DNA from: Hsuehochloa calcarea
Lineage: Eukaryota; Streptophyta; Magnoliopsida; Poales; Poaceae
Reading direction: 5' to 3'
Assembly (NCBI GenBank): GCA_036346395.1
Contig: CM070601.1
Coordinates: 9,855,763 to 9,919,762, forward strand
DNA: 64,000 nt
The notes under the pieces were generated by a model that worked only from the letters and a program-made list of their open reading frames with translations, made no database searches and was not told the origin of the DNA. How positions within the stretch are numbered: the first letter of the stretch is position 1; each line of letters begins with the position of its first letter. Below are positions 33,772-45,229 of this stretch, piece by piece. The position numbers were made by a program, and so were the translations under genes.

Positions 33772-34819
33772 TTACCGTGGGTTTTGAGCTTGAATGTTGG
33801 CTGGGATGGAAGGACCCTCTCTAGGCTTATATGGCTTATGTACTGACCCCAATGCATCATTGTAATCAGTTTGGAAAATGATCAACGCCATAATGTGGGG
33901 TGCATAATTAATCCTTTTGACGCGATCATTTTTTGAAGAGGCAATCTCCCTTATGATTACATCAACCACATCAAACTTTTTTCTATGTATAACATTGTCA
34001 ATTATGTTCCACGCATGCCCCCTAATAGCATGGAAGTTTCCACTCTTGGGGAGGATAGTGTGGTTGATAATCCTGTTGACCAAGCTGGGAATAGGGAGAA
34101 GTTCTCCAATCTTGCCTGGAACATACCGTGTAGTTGTATCATAAAACTCAGTCAGGCAGGAACTGGGAGAGCATGTCTACCATAGATCATCTCATAAGCG
34201 CTGGACACTGTGCGCAAAGCGCGCTCAAATTCGCCTTTTAAACATGCATAGGAGCATATCCCAGTCATCCAAGAAATCCAGGTAAAGTCATCATTTATAT
34301 GAAGAGTGGCATAAAATTGACGAATGATCTCGTCATTATAGTCACGTCGAAGTGTTACCAAATCCTGAATACCGGCTCTATGAAAAGCCAGTATGCCCCT
34401 TCATACTTATCCAAGTTGTTCAAATGAGACCACTTTACCCATTTATGATCTGCAAATGGTCTCTGGGGTCCATATAGCTGATCATAAACTGCCTTCCAAA
34501 AATCTGTGTGGAACCTAGGATCATCACACCTTTTTGGCAGCACAAATTGATTTTTATGCCTAAGAATAGCATAGACATCTGCAGAAATAGTTCTCAGTTC
34601 AATCTACTCTTCTGCAGGTTCTCCCATCTCATCATCAGATGCAGAGCCTGCCTCAGATGAGCTGTCCTCAAATTCATAATCAGCAGGACCTTTGCCTGGG
34701 TCTTCACTAGCTTTTTGTCGTCCTTCTCGTTCTTCTGAAACTAGAACAGGTTCTCTTGAAGAAGATTGGCCTTGAGAGCCTCTATAGACCTTCCGAACAG
34801 TTCCTCGTGTTCTTGGCAT
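33772..34819 (-). pseudogene. Third coding region of the Sirevirus-like element (env-like position)
   Basis: It starts MPRTRGTVRKVYRGSQ and has an acidic Ser/Glu-rich leader (DYEFEDSSSEAGSAS). After a stop, the region continues in other frames with FVLPKRCDDPRFHTDF, YEGAYWLFIEPVFRIW, LVTLRRDYNDEIIRQF and ISWMTGICSYACLKGEF, ending near 33780. It lies between RNase H and the polypurine tract, the position of the env-like ORF in Sireviruses. Its sequence recalls the domain often called putative plant transposon protein; no signal peptide or transmembrane segment was seen, so an envelope role is not supported. Broken by stops and frameshifts. Confidence 0.6.
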
Positions 34820-34916
34820 CTTCAAACAAAGGAGAGGATTACTAGGAGAACAAATGATCAATCAAAGATATGTTCAATTTTGAAAGAGTTGATTTTTCTG
34901 CTTTGTCAGGAAAAAT

Positions 34917-35517
34917 GGTAGTACCGCAGTAGTAATGCTGGAACGACCACACTGAGGTAGTTCCGCGATTTGACTTACGGTAGTTCTCAATTTTCTGGGT
35001 CGACTCTAGGGCAAGCAATCTTGTGGATTTTTCAGTGTTTATAATGGATTGAATCCATGAAATAGATGCACAAACATCACACAACACTGAATATACAATT
35101 TTTCTCAAAAGAATCGCACAAAATCATCAATATTCACAATTTTTCCAAATTTGAGACCTAGTGTTCAAGAGAAAGATAAATCGGGGAAGAAACATAATAA
35201 TACCTTGAGGAATGGGGGAGGAGAACCCTAGTGATGCACATGAGTACTTGGAATCGACAAAAACAAGAAATCCAAGAATGTGGTGGAGGTTCTAGGGTTT
35301 TCAGTGAGAGAGCCGAGAGAAGAGGGAGCACGGGAGGCAAGGAGGCGAACGAGAGTGGGGAGAGAGAGGAGGTAGGTCCGCACGGGGAGATGGAGTTAAG
35401 TCCCGAGAGAGAGGAGAGAAAAAATGGCAGTTAATGCCTTCAACTGCCCAAACGCGGTAGTTCCGCAATTTATACTGAGGTAGTTCCGGACTTTTGCCTC
35501 CGGTAGTTCCAATTGTC
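34917..35517. repeat. Internal GGTAGTnCCG motif clusters before the third coding region
   Basis: Two groups: 34917-34990 (GGTAGTACCGC, GAGGTAGTTCCGC, ACGGTAGTTC) and 35454-35517 (GCGGTAGTTCCGC, GAGGTAGTTCCGG, CCGGTAGTTCC). They are the same word family as in the LTRs, placed directly upstream (minus strand) of the third coding region. Confidence 0.75.
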
Positions 35518-35729
35518 CTGGAACTTCAAAGATAAGATCTGGATTTTGAAAAATTTGTAAATAATCCTTAGTTTTGCACTCAAGTAAATACCATTCAGAA
35601 TTATTATGCAATTAGAAGCCTAATGTCTATCTAGGAAAGTAATTTTTATGAACATATCAAATTTGTAGAAAATATTTGAAAAGTAGCATCTTTAAAACAT
35701 CAAAAAGCACAACCTAGACCCAAAGTGTA

Positions 35730-38700
35730 TGTGATAAGTGTTCAATCAACATTTGAATAGTCAATGACATTTAACTCATTCCTCAACCAGCAAAAGCGGC
35801 CTTCATCTAATGGTTTGGTGAAAATGTCCGCTAATTGATCTTCGGTGCGTATGTGGCTAATCTCAATATCTCATTTGCACACATGATCTCTCAAGAAATG
35901 GTAACAGGTATCTATATGCTTGGTTCTTGAGTGTCGACAATATTATTAGCTATTTTTATTGCACTATCATTGTCACACAAAAGATGCATTTTGTCCAGAT
36001 TTATTCCATAATCCATCAAAGTTTACCTCATCCAAAGCAATTGTGCACAACAACTACCTGCAGAAACATACTCGGCTTCGACTATGGATAGAGATACGGA
36101 GTTTTGTTTCTTGGAGGACCATGAAACTAAGGATCTACCTAGAAATTAACAACTCCCTGAGTTACTTTTTCTATCAACTTTACATCATTTGGATTCCAAG
36201 GGCCTATGTTTGAGGAGTGCTTTAAATATCTTAATATTCTTTTAACAGCCACTAAATGACATTCTTTTGGAGGTGATTGAAAACATGCACACATGCAACA
36301 CTAAACATGATATCGGGCCTAGATGCGGTAAGATAAAGTAAACTACCAATCATGGATCTATAAAGCTTTAAATCTACCGGTTTACCTTCCTCATTGAGAT
36401 CAAGATGGTCATTTGTAGCCATAGAAGTCTTGATGGGCTTTCCATCATCCATGCCAAACATTTTGAGTAAATCCTCTACGTACTTGGTTTGACCTATGAA
36501 TATTCCATCCTTGAGTTGTTTGATTTGAAGTCCAAGGAAGAAACTGAGTTCACCAATCATAGACATCTCAAATTCCCTAGACATCATATCACCAAACTCT
36601 TTGCAAAATTCTTGATTAGTAGATCCAAAGATAATATCATCAACATAAACTTGACAAACGAATAAATCACCATCAATAATTTTTGTGAATAAAGTTGTAT
36701 CAACCTTTCCGATTTTGAATCAGAGTAGAAAATCTCGAAGGCGCTCATACCATGCTCTAGGAGCTTGCTTTAAGCCATATAGCACATTTGAGAGTTTATA
36801 CACATGATTAGCATTCTTAGGATCTTCAAAACCAGGAGGTTGTTCAACATAAACAAGTTCGGTTATTTTGCCATTTAAAAAACCACTTTTAACATCCATT
36901 TGAAATAACTTAATGTCAAAGTTTGAAGTAAATGCAAGTAAAATACGAATAGACTCAATTCTTGCTACGGGTGCAAAGGTTTTATCATAATCCAAACCCT
37001 CGACTTGAGTATATCTTTGAGCGACCAACCTTGCTTTATTTCTTACCACAACCCCGTTTTCGTCTTATTTGTTGTGAAAGACCCATTTTGTGCCAATCAC
37101 ATTGTGCTCCTTGGGTCTTTCCACCATTATCCAAACATCATTCCGGATGAAGTTGTTTCGCTCCTCATACATGGCATTCACCTAATCCGTATCTTCTAGT
37201 GCTTCATCTATACGTTTTGGTTCGATAGAGGAAACAAAATAGTAATGATCACAAAATGAAGCAATACGAGAGTGAGTTTGAACACCCTTACTCACATCAC
37301 TCAATATTTTGTCCATTGGATGATCTTTAGCTATTACGCTGTGGATTCTTGGTGGTAGATTTGATGGTTGATCATCATCCTTGATATCCTCTTTATTTAA
37401 ATCAACTTGATTTGTTGCGGAAGAGGTTGGATGTTTAACTTGTGTGGAAGATGACGGATCATTTGGATCTTCTTTAGGCTTGATGTATCCAATTTGCACG
37501 TTCTTTATTGCTTCCATTAGAGCTCCATTTCCTACATCATCAAAATCTTCTCACTCTTCTTGAGAGCCGTTAGTTTCATCAAATTGAACAACGTGTCTTT
37601 CTTCAACTACACCACTAGTTTTGTTAAAGACGCGATATGCTTTGCTATTTGAAGAGTAACCAAGCAAGAAACCAACATCGCAACGACTTGCAAATTTTGA
37701 GAGATGAACAACCTTTTTCAAAATATAACATTTACAACCAAATACACGAAAATAAGATATGTTCGATTTTCTTCCAATTAAAAGCTCATAAGAAGTCTTT
37801 TTCAAAAGGCGATGCAAATAAAGACGATTTATGGCATAACAAGCGGTATTGATGGCTTTCGCCCAAAAGCTATCGGAAGTATTATACTCATCAAGCATTG
37901 TCCTAGCCATTTCGATTAATATTCAATTTTTTCCTTTCTACAACTCTATTTTGCTCCGGAGTGTAAGTAGTGGAAAACTCGTGCTTTATTCCTTGTGCTT
38001 TATTCCAAGTTCATCACAAAAATCTTCAATTTTAGTGTTTTTGAACTCGGAACCATTATCACTACGGATTTTCTTTATTTTAAAATCAAATTCATTTTGA
38101 ACCCTTGTTGCAAAACTTTTGAAAATCCCGAAGGCTTCACCTTTGTTATATAAGAATAATACCCATGTATATCTCGAGTAATCATCTACAATGACTAAAC
38201 AATAGCTATTGCCTCTAATGCTCTTATAAGTTGTTGACCCAAACAAATCCATATGTAAGAGCTCTAATGGTCTAGAGGTTGACATGATACTTTTGGAAGG
38301 ACGAGAATTTGCGATTTGCTTCCCGGCTTGGCAAGCGCTACATAATCTATTTTTCTCAAACTTCACGTCCTTCAAGTTAACCACTAAGTCGTGTTTGAAA
38401 ACATTTTGGAGTTGAATCATTCCTACATGACCTAGTCTTCTATGCCATAACCAACCCATTGAAGTTTTTACTATCAAACAACTTTATAAGCAAGATTCAT
38501 TTGAGGAAAAATCAATCAAGTAAAGATTTCCAAATATAAAACCTTTGAAAACCAACTCATTTTCTTTTTCTTTTAAAAAAGTTACATCATATTTAGAGAA
38601 TGAGCAAATTAATGCAAGATCACGTAATTGAGCAACGGATAGCAAATTAAAATTCAATGTTTCTACTAAAGATACATTTGAAATGGAAAGGTCATTTGTG

Positions 38701-38870
38701 ATAATAATTTTACCTACACCAATTACCTTTCCTTTTCTATTGTCACCAAATGTGATCTTTTCGTTTTCCATCCCATTCTCAAATATGGTGAACATTTTAC
38801 AGTCTCCAGTCATGTGTTGAGTGCACCCACTATCAAGCATCCAATGCCTTCCACCGGTTTTGTAGTTCAC
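35730..38870 (-). pseudogene. copia pol: protease, integrase, RT, RNase H (degenerate)
   Basis: Order on the minus strand: protease HWMLDSGCTQHMTGD near 38850; pre-integrase WLWHRRLGHVGM and the CxxC pair near 38450-38330; integrase HMDLFG and SDNGSEF (two of the D,D-35-E carboxylates) near 38250 and 38050; integrase C-terminal part 37910-37551; RT RNKARLVAQRYTQ near 37040, FAPVARIESIR, and the catalytic VYVDDIIFGS near 36640; RNase H with LCDNDSAIKIA near 35980. At least five frame breaks or stops are visible (for example around 37920, 37540, 36720 and 36250, and several in RNase H). The enzyme set copies element RNA into DNA and inserts it; this copy is dead. Confidence 0.9.
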
Positions 38871-39079
38871 CTACAAAAGAAGATCAAGTTCTTTTAGGTA
38901 CCCACATTTGCTTGGGTTCTCGGAGGTTAGTTATCAAAGCTTTAGACTCCCAAATAGCATTCTTCTAAGCACCTAAAATTGAAATACCTACAAATCTAGC
39001 AATTACCTTTCCATCCTTAGATTTCTTCAGCATATAACAAGAATTATATAAACCAACGGATGGAATCTTACCAATATGA

Positions 39080-40768
39080 CAATTTGATCGCATATGTCCT
39101 ATTTCCCGACACTTATGGCAATATGTGTCATTTTACTTAACAAACCTTGTGTGCTTATTTACCGGTTTCTTACCTTTTTTGGGCACATACCCAAGTCCTT
39201 CTTTGTTGAATGAGCACCTTTGCTCACTCAAAAGCATATCAAGGGTGGCCTTACCCATAAGCACCGTTCCAAGCTTTTACTTAGCTTGGTCACTTACTCC
39301 TTTAGCTCATTGTTTTCAATAACAAACTTTGTATCACAAGATTTAACATTTTTATCATTAGAATCAATAATGGAGCAACATGGCATGGCAAGTAAATCAT
39401 CACATGAAATAGATATACTAGCTTTAGCAATTTCTGCACTAGGCATTTTATCAAGAATATCACAAGTAATTCCAACACTAGTGCTAGCTTTATTTGAATG
39501 TTCTTGGATAAGCAAGTCATGAACTTCCTTTAGCTCCTCATAAGAATCTTTGAGAGAAATATGTTCTCTCTTTAAGACCTTAAATTTTACCTTTTCTTTT
39601 CTAAGATATCCATGCAATTCTTCTAGCATATCCATAAGTTCATCATAAGAAGGCTCTTCATCATCAAAAGATTTTACTTTTTCTCCTTTTTCCATGAGGC
39701 AAGTAGGAGTGGAAAATAGCGATGGAGCCTCCTTGATGGCGATGCCGACAAGTCCTCTCTTCTTGGAGGATCCCTCAATATCGGAGTCGGAGTCGGAATC
39801 CGAATATTCCTTGTCGGAGTCCCATTCCCCAATATGTGCTTCGTTCTTGCCATCCTTGTGAGGATTCTTGAATAGCTTTTTCTTGCCATTATATTCTTTC
39901 TTCCTTGATGATTTGCACTTGTCATCCTTTCTGTTAGGGCAATGAGAGGCAATGTGTCAAAGTTGAAGATTGCCCCCTTCCAATCTTGTCAAAGTTGAAG
40001 CTCCATTGTGGGCGTCTCTTCATGAATTTCTTCATTCTCCTTATAAGGAGAACAAATTCTTGTTCGGAGTCTTCATCTCCATCTTCTTCATCACTTTATT
40101 CCGCTTTCGCCTTGAAAGCAATAATTTTTTTCTTGATGAAGTGGACTCCAATATATCTTCTTTATCCTTCTTATATAGCTCATTCGTGATAAGGTTCCCC
40201 AAGAGCCCAGTCAGTGTCATTCTTGCCAACTCGAGAGAGTTGAGAATTAATGTCACCAACATCTCATACTTGTCGGGTAGAACCCTAAGCATCTTGTGCA
40301 TAATATCAATATTAAGCAAGTTAGTGCTAAGACCTTTGAGATCATCTACAATGTTGTTGAGTCTAGAATACATCTCGGTGATGTTTTCTTGAGACAACTT
40401 GAAAATGTCTCATGCTTGATCCGAAACCTTTGCAATTTGGCTTCTTTAACCGTGAATGTGCCATCATGAATTTCGAAGAGCGTAGTCCATATCTCATGAG
40501 CGGTTTCAAGGTTTCCCACTCGATTGAACTCATCCACGTTTAAAGCTCCAAATAGAGCGTTCATCGCTTGAGCATTGAGGTGAGAGTTTCGTTCCTCAAG
40601 TTCCGTGTGGTGTGTGGGATCAAGAGCCATAACGAAACCCTCACTAACAATTCTCCATATGCTTGGGCTCATGGCCTTTAAATAAATGGATATTCTAATT
40701 TTTCAATATGCATAATTTGTTCCATCAAATAAAGGAGCCTTGCCTATTGACATTCCCTCACTAGCCAT
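39080..40768 (-). pseudogene. copia gag with coiled-coil and CCHC knuckles (degenerate)
   Basis: The ATG at 40766-40768 opens MASEGMSIGKAPLFDGTNYAY, where a TGA replaces the conserved Trp codon of the YWK motif. The frame continues through EIWTTLFEIHDGTFTVKEAK and, after a frameshift, MYSRLNNIVDDLKGLSTNL. Downstream lie a Lys/Ser-rich part, a Glu/Leu/Lys-rich coiled-coil candidate (39695-39294, LEELHGYLRKEKVKFKVLK), and a zinc knuckle YCHKCREIGHMRSNC near 39120-39080. A long gag with a coiled coil is a Sirevirus trait. Several stops. Confidence 0.85.
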
Positions 40769-40811
40769 CCTTTCTCTCCTAGACGGTTAAGTCTAAAATT
40801 AGAGAGACCAA

Positions 40812-40824
40812 GCTCTGATACCAC
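40812..40824 (-). other. Primer-binding site of the Sirevirus-like element
   Basis: The minus strand reads GTGGTATCAGAGC just after the 5' LTR end (CCTACA), complementary to initiator tRNA-Met. Confidence 0.85.
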
Positions 40825-40825
40825 T

Positions 40826-42275
40826 TGTAGGATCAAGGATAACCGACTAGAGGGGGGTGAATAGGAGGTTTTAAAATTCTTAACCAATTTATACAACTAG
40901 ACAAGATAAACTATAACAAGACAACCTATCACAAGATATATGCTATAAAATTAAATGCAATAGGTAAGGACAAGAAATAACCACAATGAAAACAATGGAG
41001 TTTTTCTCGTGGTATCGAAGATTTGTCGATCTTCACTAGTCCACGTCGAGGAAGCTTGACCCAATCAAGTTGGCTCCACGAATCAAGTATTCCCTCGATT
41101 TCACTTATGGTTGTTCTTCCTCCCCTCCGGAGTTGGTGAACATCGAACCAATCACAATCGGCGCCAAACCTCTTCACAATCTTCTTGAAGAGATCACCGC
41201 GCAAACTCTCGCCAAGCCGTCTAGGTGTCGACAAACACCAAGAGTAATAGACCTTGACCTTCGCTTGATGACACTCAAGTGCTATGGATCAAACTAGAAT
41301 TAATGCACTTGATTTTGCTCAACAACCTCACAAAAGATGCAACAAGAGATAATGAGGTGTGAGATGAATGCTCTAAGCTCAAGAGTATTCAATGAGTGCT
41401 TAACAACCTATCCTAGAGCTAGTGGGGGTGTATTTATACCCCTCCACAACCAAATACGACCGTTGGAGGAAGAAATCAGAGATTTTCAGGATAATCGGTA
41501 GTACTGCCATGTAATGGCCGGTACTACCGCACCTCCAGCGTCAGCACAGTAACGGCTATAATAGAGGTATTAAATGCATCTAACATAGCCGTTGAGAATT
41601 TGGTGCGGTACTACCGCCAACTATTATTTGGTCGTTCTGATTTATTGGTTGTTCCGCAAATAACTTGCAGTACTACCATTCTTCGTTGAAGCACAAATGT
41701 ACCCCCTTCTGGAAAAAAACGTTTCGCCCAAAAACAGTACTTCTGATGTGTGGTAGTTCCCCATTAACAATGCCGGTACTATCGCACTGCCAGAAAATCA
41801 AGGAAATCCAAAAGGGTGTCTCTCTGGGAAAAAAATATGCCGCCACATTTTCGGCACAACCGAAATGAGGTAGCTCTGCAATTAACACGCCAGTACTACA
41901 GATTTTGCACATAGAGCATGTTTGAATTTTGGAAACAAGTTTTGAGTGCATGCATGATCCTAGATTGATCCAAAGGCACAAAGAAATACTTTCAAGCTAC
42001 TAGTCGTGAGCCCTTTTAATAGTACGGTATTTATCCTAAAACCCAGTCTTCCAACATTCTCCTAAGACCTGTAAAATACAAAAGGGGTTCTAGACTATTT
42101 TATACCTTGCCTTTGAAACAAATCCATCATCATGATATCCTTTAGCATACATCTTCATGTTGTTGAAATTGTCATTAGGACTAAACCTTAAAATCACTTA
42201 ACACACATGTTAGTCTCATATTCAAATATTGTCATTAATTACCAAAACACATTTTTAGGGACCTAGATGCTTTCA
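40826..42275 (-). repeat. 5' LTR of the Sirevirus-like element
   Basis: Minus-strand start TGAAAGCATCTAGG, end GATCCTACA. 1450 bp. It contains the same palindromic GGTAGT/ACTACC cluster (41495-41910) as the 3' LTR. Confidence 0.9.
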
Positions 42276-42280
42276 TCCCT

Positions 42281-43140
42281 GTCCTCCTCCTCCTTCCCGC
42301 GTGCGGCACTCTCCCTTTCTCCTCCTCCCCGAGCGGCTTGCTTCACTCCCTTCTCCTTCTCCTCCCAACGCTCGCCACCCACGCCGTCCTCCCCTGACGC
42401 GGCCGCCGCTGCCGCCATCCTCCACTAATGTCATCCTCTACCGGCGCCGCCCTCCTCTTCTCCCACGAGCCGCCACCCTCCTCCTTCAAGCTGCTGCCAC
42501 CCTCCCCTTCTCCTCTCCCGAGCCGCCACCCTCCCCTCGTCCTCCTTCGAGCTGCTGTTGCCCACGCCGTCCTTCCCTGAGCCTCCGTCGTTGCCCTGAC
42601 GCGTCAGCTGCTCCCCCGACTCCGAGCCGCCCTTCTTCCCCTGACACTGCCACTGGCCTCCTCCTTCCCCGAGCCGCTATTGAGCTCTTCCTCACTGCCG
42701 TCGCCGCCGGCCCAACCCTAGCCGCTGAGGGCCTTTTCTTTTCTTTTTCTGTTGTAAATTAAATATTTATGTAATAATTGTTAATTGTAATGATTATTTT
42801 TAAAATAATTGTTTATTGTAATGTTTATTTATTGTAATTATTTACGTAATAATTATATATTGTAATAATTCTATATTATAATAATTATCATTAATTGTGT
42901 TAATTGTTGTTAATCACTGTAGTTATCGTTAATTGTGGTAGTCATCCATTGCATTAATTGTCGTTAATCGTGGTAGTCCAATTGTGTTAATTATCGTTAG
43001 TTGCGTTAATTGTCATCAATTTTTTAATTACAATTTATTGCGTTAATTATTGTTAATTACAATATATATTGTCTATTGCGTTAATTATCATTAAGTATCG
43101 TCAATTGCCGTTAAACGGCATCAAACAAACCATCATTTCA
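42281..43140. repeat. CT/CCG-rich stretch followed by degenerate TTAATTGT array
   Basis: 42281-42730 is Pro/Ser/Arg-coding-like low complexity (repeated GAGCCGCC, CCTCCTCC), the continuation of the pyrimidine-rich locus interrupted by the Sirevirus-like element. 42760-43110 is a degenerate array of GTTAATTATC/GTTAATTGTC units of about 10-16 bp. The 153-codon frame (42301-42762) is compositional and has no domain. Confidence 0.65.
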
Positions 43141-43946
43141 GACAGTTCTCTTCTCAGGAGTTATAATCAATCTATCTAAAAGTCAGATAGACAAATACTG
43201 AATCTCTTCAGCTTAACCGTTCAGCCCTACAGCCTAGCCGAAAACCACTTTTCTGCCCAACATATTGTATGCATGGCACCCCGCGTTGTAGTAACGCAGC
43301 ATGTATCATGCTTACGTGTCGTCGAATAACTGCACGTTATATTGTGCATCTGCTGTTGATAGCAGTGTGGTGTTGTGCCGCCCGTACCACGGCCAGGAGA
43401 GCTTCTGGTATCGCGTTTGGTCAGCCATGTTTCCCTGCGTGTTTAAGGTGTACGATGTGCATTCGTTCAAAGAGAAAAAAGAGAGGAGATGTGGTGTGTA
43501 GTAATCGCATTTGGTTAGTTATGTTTTCCTGTGTGTTTTAAGGTGTACAAAATGCAGACGTTTAGGGTGTACAGAATGCAGACGTGTTGGTGCCGGAAAT
43601 TATGAATCAGCTGTACAAAAGGCAAACCCAGACTACATTTAACTATTTTGTCTGTAGTTGGATTTACTCAAATTATTTACCTGTAAAATGCAAGGCCACG
43701 ACGACTCTATTGTTGCAAGTGTGTGTTTAGCCATCCTGGAAATGTGATAATCATTCAATCATCTGCCTACCATGCCCACATTGTAACCAGTGGCGGATGC
43801 AACATCATCAAGGTTTCAATTATTTTTTTTCGTGAAGTATTTTAGTTTTATATTTCCAAGTGTTCCTTGCATTTTTACGAGTTTTCCAAATGCTTTCAGT
43901 TTTTTTTTCAGAACTTTCTGGAGTTCTCTCAGATTTATTTGAACCT
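43141..43946. other. Intergenic, diverged duplication
   Basis: GTATCGCGTTTGGTCAGCCATGTTTCCCTG... (43408-43460) and GTAATCGCATTTGGTTAGTTATGTTTTCC... (43499-43550) are diverged copies, each ending in AAGGTGTACnnnATGC. No gene recognised. Confidence 0.5.
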
Positions 43947-43995
43947 ACTCTCTCTCTCTCTCACGCACACGCACACGCACACGCACGCGCACACG
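43947..43995. repeat. (CT)n(CGCACA)n microsatellite
   Basis: CT dinucleotides (43947-43962) run directly into ACACGC hexamers. Just upstream of a GC-rich block that may be a 5' leader. Confidence 0.9.
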
Positions 43996-43999
43996 CTGT

Positions 44000-44830
44000 G
44001 TGGCTGCGTCGATCTGCACCGAGACACCGAGTCCGAGCGGCGGGCGGAGGCGCGGAGGAAGACGACGCCGGCGCGACGACGCGCCCGAGACGCAACGAAA
44101 GTCGGGCGGTGCGGCGAGCAGGCTCGGAGGCTGGCGGCGGCGGCGAAGCGGGAGGCGAGGATTGGGCGGCGTAATGGTGAGGTCTCATTCCCATAATCCC
44201 AGTCCCAGATGAGTTGTGCTCGGTCTCACACTCTCCCTCCCAATTCCGTAATCGGCAAACTGTTGATTGACTTTCTCCCCTTCCAGTTCCGCAATCTTTT
44301 TGAGATGTTGTCTTTCGTTGGTACAAATACACCCATCCTCGAAATCCTGGTCCGCCACTGGTTAATTGTGATCCTTTCTGTAGCATCTGGTAGTTTCTTT
44401 CTGTTTTGTGGAATCAATCTGTAGTCATGACTCATGAGTTGAATTTGCTGTCCATGTGAAGTATAGATGCTTGTAGACATCGTCTAGATTATGTATCTGC
44501 TCTAGAAGTAGTCTATCGTTGGTTGGACCTTTCTCAAGATTACGACTCTGCCAAGTTTTAGATAGTGTTGGTTGATTGATACATTCTCTAGCTGAACGGA
44601 TTCATATTTCCCCTTGGTTTGTATCGTTTTCCTTAGAAGAACCGTACCGCTGAATCGATGTACACTTAGCTTCTCTAGTATGCTACTTAATAGTTGATGT
44701 GGTCCTCATGTTGAGCCAAGTTAATTGAGGTCAATCGAAGAGGCTTGCATCTTGGGATTTGATATTTTAGTGTTTCGTTGCTCTCTCAGTTTTCTGTCTC
44801 TCCGAGAGTTCATGGAGGCATGGCAGCAGA
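44000..44830 (+). other. Possible 5' end of an unidentified gene (leader exon, intron, short exon)
   Basis: A GC-rich block (44000-44175) is followed by a donor-like ATG/GTGAGG near 44172. About 640 bp of T-rich sequence follows, then an acceptor-like CTCTCCGAG, then a short segment with overlapping ATGs (ATGGAGGCATGGCAGCAGAAG) ending CAG/GTTAGT near 44840. This resembles a plant 5' UTR exon plus start exon, but no downstream exon or family was recognised. It may have been cut by the LTR material that follows. Confidence 0.25.
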
Positions 44831-44859
44831 AGATACAGGTTAGTCTAAATCTTCTTTCC

Positions 44860-45229
44860 GGCGAGGACGTGTATGGGTTTATCTGGGTCAATTAGAAGAT
44901 TTACCCTTTAAAGAAAAATATTTCCTAAGCATATGTGGACATGAAAACAAAAATAGACAACCCACACAAGAATTAGACCAAATCACATAATCCGGTTCGA
45001 ATCGGATTCTCTGTATTGGAGGTTTTAACGCACGTGATACACAGTACAGTACGATGGCATTAGACTAGTCTAAGTATTCAGGTCAAGATCTACACTGTGA
45101 TTCTGCATGGAATCACGACAATGCTTCTCAGTACGGTAGAGATTTGTCACTGATGCTACAGGTTATCTGCAGTACCACTGGCAACCACTATAGTATCAGA
45201 CATAAAACGCTGTTCAACAGCGTCTCATC
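44860..45229. other. Intergenic, no gene recognised
   Basis: AT-rich, no recognisable coding or repeat structure. Confidence 0.4.

Larger units (their letters stand above)
31738..42275 (-). mobile_element. Sirevirus-like Ty1/copia retrotransposon, both LTRs present
   Basis: Two long direct repeats (31738-33119 and 40826-42275) bound a region that on the minus strand runs PBS, gag, protease, integrase, RT, RNase H, third coding region, polypurine tract. The outer flanks are CCCCT (31733-31737) and TCCCT (42276-42280), a 5-bp duplication with one mismatch. The order integrase before RT is copia; a gag with two CCHC-like regions, long LTRs and an extra downstream coding region point to the Sirevirus/Maximus group. 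In-frame stops and frameshifts are present in gag, RT and RNase H, and the LTRs differ by many substitutions and a roughly 68-bp gap. It is therefore an old, non-autonomous copy. Confidence 0.93.

Noticed and set aside
42301..42762. 153-codon proline-rich frame
   Set aside because: Low-complexity CCT/GCC repeats; no signal for a real extensin or similar, with no repeated SPPPP motif.
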